Source of the DNA: Sipunculus nudus
Taxonomy: Eukaryota; Annelida; Sipuncula; Golfingiida; Sipunculidae
Length of the DNA: 64,000 bases
NCBI GenBank assembly: GCA_026874595.1
Contig: CM049317.1
Span: 67,062,618-67,126,617, forward strand
Direction of reading: 5' to 3'
In this document: piece by piece, positions 57,390 to 64,000 of the stretch
Layout: every line of letters begins with the position of its first letter
Position numbering within the stretch: position 1 is the stretch's first letter
The notes under the pieces: generated by a model
The model's database searches: none
The model's input: only the letters and a program-made list of their open reading frames with translations
Told to the model about the DNA's origin: nothing
Translations under genes and position numbers: made by a program

Positions 57390-57760
57390 CTTGTTATGGG
57401 TTACCATGTCAGTAAGCACAGTCTACTTGTATGTCTGTTTAAAATGACAAGGCCGCGTGACCGGAGATCCCACTTTGCGATGTTTTAGCCAACGGGAACA
57501 TGTATTACATTTTATGGGCTAGGTCAGCGGGCGCATCTCCTGATTGACAGGTGTTGTGGCTCAGGCTAAACACGAGTGCCACCTGCCTTGTTATGTTGAC
57601 GCCTGTGATCCCCTCCCGGTCCACTCTTTTTAAAGCTCGTGTACAGGAGTTAGACACTGGTTTGAGAGCTATATTTTGGCAGGTACCAATTCATATAAAA
57701 GAAAAGACGCTATTTTTTGTGTTAATTCAAAATGGTTAATAGGTGATTAGGCCCTTTTAA
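57390..57760 (+). repeat. Dispersed repeat, plus-orientation copy
   Basis: Inverted relative to the copy at 47920-48480, sharing the blocks listed there. The two copies are 9 kb apart and flank the Academ-like element. Confidence 0.7.
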
Positions 57761-57762
57761 GT

Positions 57763-57816
57763 GTGTAGGTGTGGTGGTGGTAGTGGTGGGGGCGGGGGAT
57801 GGACGGGGGGGGGGGC
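57763..57816 (+). repeat. G-rich low-complexity tract
   Basis: GGTGGTGG then G runs of 5, 5 and 10-11. It has enough G runs for a quadruplex. The overlapping Gly-rich frame is an artefact. Confidence 0.8.
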
Positions 57817-60800
57817 ATGGCCTTCTGCGGTACCCCCTTGGGGACATGACGTTAACTCGTTTGGGCGATTTACTGCCGCCAGTTTTAACCTTACACATGT
57901 AAGTTGTCCTTGGAAAACACGTGCGGCGGCCTCATTATATGTAGTTAAACCCGCGCGAATGGAAGGATGTCACTGCTCAACGTTAAAGAAATTACGAAAC
58001 GCCACGCAAACCAGGTGCATAAGCCAGTGTATATTAACAGAACTCTCCGAACACGGGCCCCACGGACAGCTGGGGGCTATGTTCATCCAGCCAACAAGCA
58101 ACATTGTCTTGGATGATTAAGTCTGCTCATTGCTACAGAATCACATGTAGGTACACCAACCCACACGTGACGGCGATGGTAGGTCCAAGGTGGCCGACTT
58201 CATATTCGTGGGGTTCTTTTTTCGCTAGTTCTTTTTTCAGTGTTTTGCTAGGGTTCCATTTTCGCGATCTTATTTAACATTAACTTCATTGGGTATATCA
58301 GTTATTATATTATCTCTTTAATATACGCGCTTAATCTGAACGGTTGTTCATCACGAAAGAAGGGAAGATTAATTGGAAATTCTTCTTCATTATTTGTCTA
58401 TGTTTTGAAGATATATTTAAAAGATATATATAACAAAATATATTTCTATATTTTTATTATAAATATCTTTTCTTTCAGCGAATGGATTACGTACAAGAGA
58501 TGCCAACGAGACCCTAAATTTAACTGTTTAACAGTGTAAATATAAATATTCGCGAAGTTTCTATTTTATTGACGATTTCCCATTCACAAAAATCGCGAAT
58601 TTGAAATGCTCGCAAATAAGAAAGGCCATCACAGTGTTGGACTCTTGGTTATGGGGTCTGTTTGAATCTTTGTGGTAAGGATTTCCACAGGTGTGGGACC
58701 CAGGGTTAAAAGTTGTCCATCTTAATTGTTTCAATGTTTCTCAATCTATTCATTTCGCGATATGAAAACCTACACAAATAAACCGTTTTTATATATGATT
58801 TACTTATATATAATCATCCGTACGCACATCTTAATAACTGGACAATTGGACATTTTGAACATTGATGTTTATGTTAAATTATTAATTAATTTTCGAGAAA
58901 ATTCCCCTTTCGTGAATATGGCGAACTTGAAACCCTCCCGAACAAAGGGCAACCACAGTTTATATACTAGGGTGGTGGTGGATCGAACAAGAATTTACGT
59001 TTTTTCATTCTTAAAGGCCAATGATTAATGTCTTTTTATTATAATATTATATGTTTCCAGAAACCTCATATATTAACCTACTCAAAATCTTTAACAAATT
59101 ATTTTATATAATTAATGGTTTTTAAATACATTTGTGAATGAGAAAAATTTCGTTTTGATAGGTTAAGCTTTACGCTCCAATATGCAGCGGTAACGCTATG
59201 AGCATCTACTCGCTCAGCTTGAATAACTAGAAGATCACTGGAGTTCACACGATATGTCCAGGGCGTTAACTACGAGCGCAGCGTACACGTTACAGAATTC
59301 GGATACAATATGATACTAAGCAGGAAATGACACGAAACAATGGCCTCTTGACCTCCTATCGCAACGGTGCATGTTGATATACGATACGAAGTTCTACGAT
59401 CTTGGCTTCGTGTCTTGCCGTATATGTTCGAGCATGTTCGAAATTTTCGTATTATGAATGGTTCCTATCCACTCAAAATTCATAACGTGCGCACCGGGCT
59501 TATGTGCTTTTCTCTGTCGTATCCTCTTCAAATTTCCTTTCGTATCATACAAAGTCAATTTTCTGTGACGTATAGAACCAATTGTTCCTTGGGCAGCCAT
59601 GTTGCTGATCAGTATTTCATGTAATTATACCATACCCTATGCACAAAATTCGTACAATGTACTGGAAAATATTTAAACGAATCTTGGGTATTAAGATAGG
59701 AAATTCTGAAATCGTATGTTATCCAAATTTCATAACGTGTATACGCTTGGCTTTTGGCTTTTCGGGCCATGTTTTTGCCTCCTCTCTTTCCTCATATCTG
59801 TCCTCCCCTTACAAGGAGCTAGAGGGCAATCCTAGAATTCATGTATACAGGCAAAAAGGCCCTTCCTCGACTAATTATAAAAATACATTTTCATCCGGAT
59901 GTATAAATAAATCAAATTTAAATTGCTAGTAAGTAAACACCAAATGAAAGTTTTAATACATATTATTATGTGAGGAAGAAAGGTGAACTACTTCGAAGAG
60001 AAATGAAGAAAAAAAATACAAATGGAATTTAAAAGGAAATTGTGTTTGAAAGAAAGATGTAAAGTTCAGACGGATATTCTATGGAAAAAAATTATTTGGT
60101 CTTGGTTGTCTGAGCCGATTACTGTCGCAGTGCGCCATTCCTAATGAACCTTGTTTTACTCGCCATCAAAAACCCGGGGCTTTTGGGATGTCATTAAGTT
60201 AACTCTGTGACGTGTTTTTATGTGTGACCTTTAAGTCAAAATATAAAATATTGTCATAAAGAAACTACCTGAGCAGCGTTACACAGTTTAAGTTTCAACT
60301 GTGAGAGTTTGAGTGTCTGCTTCAGAAAAAGTCAGAAACTCAAAATGGACACTTGCGGAGTAATGTAAGAGAAAAAAATACAGAAAGCATCCACTCACGC
60401 CACTGCATGCTTTCTTTAGATTTTGATTTCACACCATGATGAGACACCTTATTCGCTAAGAGGGGATTTTTTACTGACTTGCATGTGCCGGCAAAGGCAT
60501 GCAAATAAAAGCTTGCACGGTCACATGCAGAGATAAAAAAAACAGAAAGCATATGTGACGGCATATATAAACATATTTCGACCATCATTCCGTATCAACA
60601 GAGACGGAATGTTACCTAGATTCTTGTGAAATTTTGATTTGTGATACGAGAGCGGTGGAAATATCAAACCCGACAAAAATGTGTATCACGTTGCTCCAAC
60701 TGGATGGCGCATCGCGGGGCAGCTCTGCCCGCCTGACGAAAGGAGACTTAAATGTTGACATCAGTGCATATTCCCTCAAGAAATGTAGACTTTTCGCTAT

Positions 60801-61332
60801 ATTTAAGAATGGCGGCAGTTTTGTTTGCACCATTAAAAATAACAGATGATAGATAATGCTTGTAACAAAAAAGGCGAAGGTAAAATTTAGTTAAAGTGAT
60901 GGGGATATAGAACGACTGCAGGCCGCCATAACCGCTGGGTGAGGAGTGAAGATATAATGATGATCAAAATGTTCTCCAGAATCTTATGGTTTCTTCTGTT
61001 GGAGTAACAGAAATTCCGGGTAGGTATCCGGGGGGGTATAATCTCCCCACTCCCTTTACAGCAGCCGCAACCTTTTTCGGACCATTTTCTGCTGCCTGCA
61101 CCCCCTTTTTCGGACCGGGGGTCCTCTTTTTTCAGGATTAGTCCTCCTGAGCGGGACTCCCTCTTCCTAAATTCTCTATCTGCCATAACCCTCAATCAAA
61201 TTTCGTCAAAATTTGTTTTAGAAGTTTAGTAAATGATACCAGCATCATTCCTGCAGGAGGAGTTCAACGTCTTCATTCTTATATAGGCTTAGCAGCCATT
61301 AATATGCGTCACTGCGATTTTTTTTCTGATAT
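57817..61332. other. Non-coding stretch with dispersed repeats
   Basis: No gene supported. 58520-58650 and 58850-58975 are diverged direct copies ('ttcgcgaa...', 'gcgaa.ttgaaa..ctc.c.aa.aa.ggc.a.cacagt'). A 68-codon minus frame at 59394-59600 starts MAAQGTIGSIRHRKLTLYD and is basic, but I do not recognise it. 61055-61190 repeats the 44920-45090 unit. Confidence 0.5.
61055..61190 (+). repeat. Dispersed repeat copy (pair with 44920-45090)
   Basis: Starts near 'acagcagccgcaacctttttc' and ends at 'tcttcctaaatt', with a central 'ggattagtcctcctgagcggga'. Same strand as the copy in ODAD4 intron 1. Confidence 0.55.
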
Positions 61333-61410
61333 TGTTACGGAATCAAATAAAAACAGATCACGTATGCGTGATGAACACAAATTCTGCAATGGAGATAAAA
61401 ATCATATGGG
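61333..61410 (-). repeat. Fragment of LTR end
   Basis: 'tgttacggaa.c.aa...aacagatcacgtatgcgtgatgaac' followed by 'caaatt.tg' and 'ggagataaaaat' matches the end of the LTR at 61710-61785. It is an older, truncated second copy of the same LTR end, 377 bases away in the same orientation. Confidence 0.65.
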
Positions 61411-61709
61411 TCAGATAAAAATGAAGACATAACAGTGAATTACCGGTTTGTACGTTTTTTTTTTTGTTTTATTTTAACGATACTTGAGTCCGAATCGTAT
61501 AATACCGGTCCAGTATCCGAGTCCAAAATTCACTATCCGTTTCAGCATTGGGCTCAGCAGTTCACAATACTCAACAATCACACCGGGATTCACACTGCGC
61601 ACAATCCGACTCACAACAAGTACGACCCTGCGGGTCAGGAATTGCGGGCTTTTAAAATGTACGGCCCACAAAACACCGGGGCTGCTACATGCAAAGATGG
61701 CGTAGGTAT

Positions 61710-62517
61710 TGTTACGGAACCTAATATCAACAGATCACGTATGCGTGATGAACATAAATTTTGTCAAGGAGATAAAAATAAAAATTCAGATTCTGTAACA
61801 CTAGGCAGCGTGAAATGTCTAGGGGAATAAATAAAGAAGTCAGTGTTTTTTTGTTAACAAATAACCATAATCTATTCTTAAAACAACCCCAACATTAAAA
61901 TACACTTAATCAATACAATTAAACAGTATAACAGCCGTATAACAACAAACCAATACAATCACACAGTAAAATAAACAATGTTCACAGTACCTGGATACCA
62001 CCACCGTCACAACGATAAGTTCTTTAAATGTTTACTCTCGAAGAATGACAGTCCAGTGTAAAGCTCTTGTAACAATCCAGAAAGTAAACTGAAGTCCAAA
62101 TGCACAAATCTAGGAGAAAGTCTGAAGAAAATCCATAATTGCCGCACTCGTCGGATAAAGTCCCAGAAACTGACGCACACGCTTCTGCGTCCGCTGGAAA
62201 TCTTCTCTGCTGCTCTCTCTCGGCTCTAAAAATATATACCTTTCACCTCAAGCCGAGAAGCTTCTAATTCTCTAACATTCGAAGAATAATACATTATATA
62301 CGGTAAGCACGCGTTACAGAATCATCCAGAAAAACGTCGCTGTGTCTCTACACACCAGGGGCCACACGTGACCTCGGCAAGCGAGAAAGCCCAAGGCTAG
62401 CATAACAACGAGAGTTCAACCAGTGCGAATTAAACTGGGAATGTAACAAACGGCCGGGCGAGGGTGTCACAACACGAGTTACGCCCGTGTCACACAATAA
62501 AAAGAGCACCTGTAACA
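61710..62517 (-). mobile_element. LTR of Ty3/gypsy element
   Basis: On the minus strand it begins TGTTACAGG at 62517, just after a polypurine tract (AGGAGGGGGAG, 62518-62528), and ends TTCCGTAACA at 61710. The ends are thus inverted TGTTAC/GTAACA over 808 bases. A TATATATT promoter-like box lies at 62227-62240 and a purine-rich leader follows it. It lies downstream of pol, so it is the 3' LTR. The right boundary is firm; the left rests on the inverted end. The other LTR is outside the window. Confidence 0.7.
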
Positions 62518-62528
62518 CTCCCCCTCCT
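62518..62528 (-). other. Polypurine tract of Ty3/gypsy element
   Basis: AGGAGGGGGAG on the minus strand, directly before the TG of the LTR, the usual plus-strand primer position. Confidence 0.65.
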
Positions 62529-62647
62529 GTAAGAAAAAGGAAAGTTTTCTCAAAACTTTCTCTTAGTGATCACAATCACTAAATTATTACAGCATCTCAG
62601 AAATCATCTTATTTACAACATTACATTAACATCTCGTTTACAACATT
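62529..62647. other. Short spacer between pol and polypurine tract
   Basis: No coding content. It is short for an element of this type, in line with loss of the integrase region. Confidence 0.5.
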
Positions 62648-64000
62648 TCATAAACATCTCGATAAGCAATCAGCAAGTACATTGTCTTTCCCTTTTATGT
62701 GTATGATATCAAGATTGTAATCCTTTAAGAACAAACTTTATCTCAACAATCTTTGATTTTTACACTTCAACTTGTTCATAAACGTGAGGGGATTGTGATC
62801 ACTGAAGACAATGATAGGCCTGACTGATGAAGTAACATAAACTTCAAAATGTTGCAACGCCAAAATCAAAGCCAAACATTTTTTTTCAATAGTGGACTAG
62901 TTTTTTTCTGGTTTGCATTAAATTTTCTAGAGAAATAACAATTTGGATGATCTATGCCATCTTTGCCTTCTTGTAACAACACAGCACCAGCAGCAGTATC
63001 ACTAGCATCTACAGCTAACTTAAAAGGTACAAAAATGTCTTGAGCAGCTAAAACTGGTGAACTTTGCAGAATTGCTTTTAAATTCTGAAATGCATTTTCA
63101 CACTGAACAGTCCATACAAACTTTTGTTTCTTCTTTAACAAATTAGTCAAAGATTGAGCTACAGCAGAAAAAATTGGACAAAACTTACTGTAGTATCCAA
63201 CCATTATTTGCATGCATTATTTGCTTTTTGTTTTCTGGTCTAGGAAATGCAGAAATAGCACTTATTTTAGCATCAACAGGTTTAACCTGACCCTGCCCTA
63301 CAATATGACCCAAAAGTGTCACCTTTGCATGACAAAACTCAGTTTTTATTAAGTTGATGGTCAGATGTGCTTCACTGAGTCTTTCGAAGAGGTCGCGAAG
63401 AATTTGCAGATGTTTCTCCGAGGTGTCGCTTTACACGATGAGGTCATCAATATATGCGTCGCAGCCCTGAATGTCCTTGACATCCATATAGAGGAGGCGC
63501 TGGGACGTGGCTGGCGAGTTCTTCATGCCAAACGGCATAACTTTATACTGGAACAGTCCTTGCGGCGTCACAAATGCGAACACTTCCTTCGCTCGCTCTG
63601 TCAGCGGAACCTACCAGAATCATTTTAGCAAGTCAAACTTAGAGACATATCTGGAGCTACCGACTCTATCAATACAATCATCGATCCTCGGAATCGGGAA
63701 CGTGTAAGTCTTGGTGACAGAGTTCAGTTTTCGATAATCTGTGCACATACGGTAACTTCCATCAGGTTTTGACACAAGAACTCAAGTTACAGTTTCTAAG
63801 TTCAATAAAATTATTGTCCAGCAAATATTGAATCTCATCCTGTAGATACTTTTGCTTTTCTTGATTCAGTCTATATGGATGTTGCTTGACTGCGCTTGCC
63901 TCGCCAACAACGACGTCATGGCACAACATATTAGTTCGCGTTGGAATGTCACTAAACAAATGTTCATAATCCCGCAGCAGGTTCTTGAGATCTTGTTTTT
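62648..64000 (-). pseudogene. Ty3/gypsy pol fragment (RT-RNase H), decayed
   Basis: Minus-strand reverse transcriptase and RNase H running off the right edge. Seen in order: KQHPYRLNQEKQKYLQDEI at the RT entry, the YIDD active-site motif at 63443-63454, the thumb/connection with GYYSKFCPIFSAVAQ, then RNase H with LAVDASDTAAGAVLLQ. Breaks: a frameshift near 63780, in-frame TGA (63620-63622) and TAG (63611-63613), a TAA two codons past the YIDD (63431-63433), and frameshifts near 63210 and 62890. The frame ends at 62648. No integrase follows before the LTR, so either the gene order differs or that part is deleted. No envelope gene is visible. Confidence 0.8.

Noticed and set aside
57761-58120. 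119-codon plus-strand frame, glycine-rich start
   Set aside because: It begins in a G-rich low-complexity tract, has no family resemblance and no splice or conservation support.
59394-59600. 68-codon basic minus-strand frame starting MAAQGT
   Set aside because: Not recognised, no splice partner found, and short enough to be chance.
61435-61830. 131-codon plus-strand frame
   Set aside because: Its last third is the antisense of the LTR end and the start is a T-run; no known domain.

Overview
This is eukaryotic, intron-rich, AT-rich DNA with very heavy transposon content. It is most likely from a lophotrochozoan animal and probably a bivalve mollusc. That placement is inferred from the invertebrate-type ciliary gene and from abundant pearl/HINE-like elements (tandem cores, GAC-rich microsatellites, hairpin ends); no taxonomic marker is present.

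One host gene dominates. ODAD4 (TTC25), an outer dynein arm docking complex subunit, lies on the minus strand from its start codon at 45914 to its stop at 4106. I could assemble 14 coding exons with GT-AG introns and consistent phases into a 579-residue protein of 1,740 coding bases spread over 41.8 kb. A CpG-containing promoter region with two perfect TGACGTCA sites lies just upstream (45915-46130).

The introns and 3' flank (1-45794) are filled with three kinds of non-autonomous repeat. The first begins with a GACCCATGGGTC-type palindrome plus GCTCAGCTGA and ends in a hairpin (TAGCTCAGATGACT / AGTCAGCTGAGCTA). The second ends in a GTATCCCC...GGGGATAC hairpin and contains cores with GGTGGCGCCACC palindromes. 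The third is a 3.2-kb terminal-inverted-repeat element (37379-40611) inserted inside the end hairpin of one of the first kind; it carries five exact copies of a 16-mer. All directional copies of the first two kinds run in the + direction, antisense to ODAD4.

Upstream of the gene, 46643-49071 is a decayed element with roughly 30-bp inverted termini and a pipsqueak-type HTH remnant, probably pogo/Tigger-like. Region 49226-56051 is a 6.8-kb DNA transposon with about 525-bp inverted termini and a TTA duplication. It encodes a decayed minus-strand protein with paired zinc modules and an XPG-like nuclease end, which I assign tentatively to the Academ class. Region 56055-61332 is mostly non-coding with dispersed repeats. 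The right edge (61710-64000) is a decayed minus-strand Ty3/gypsy retrotransposon: an LTR plus partial pol.
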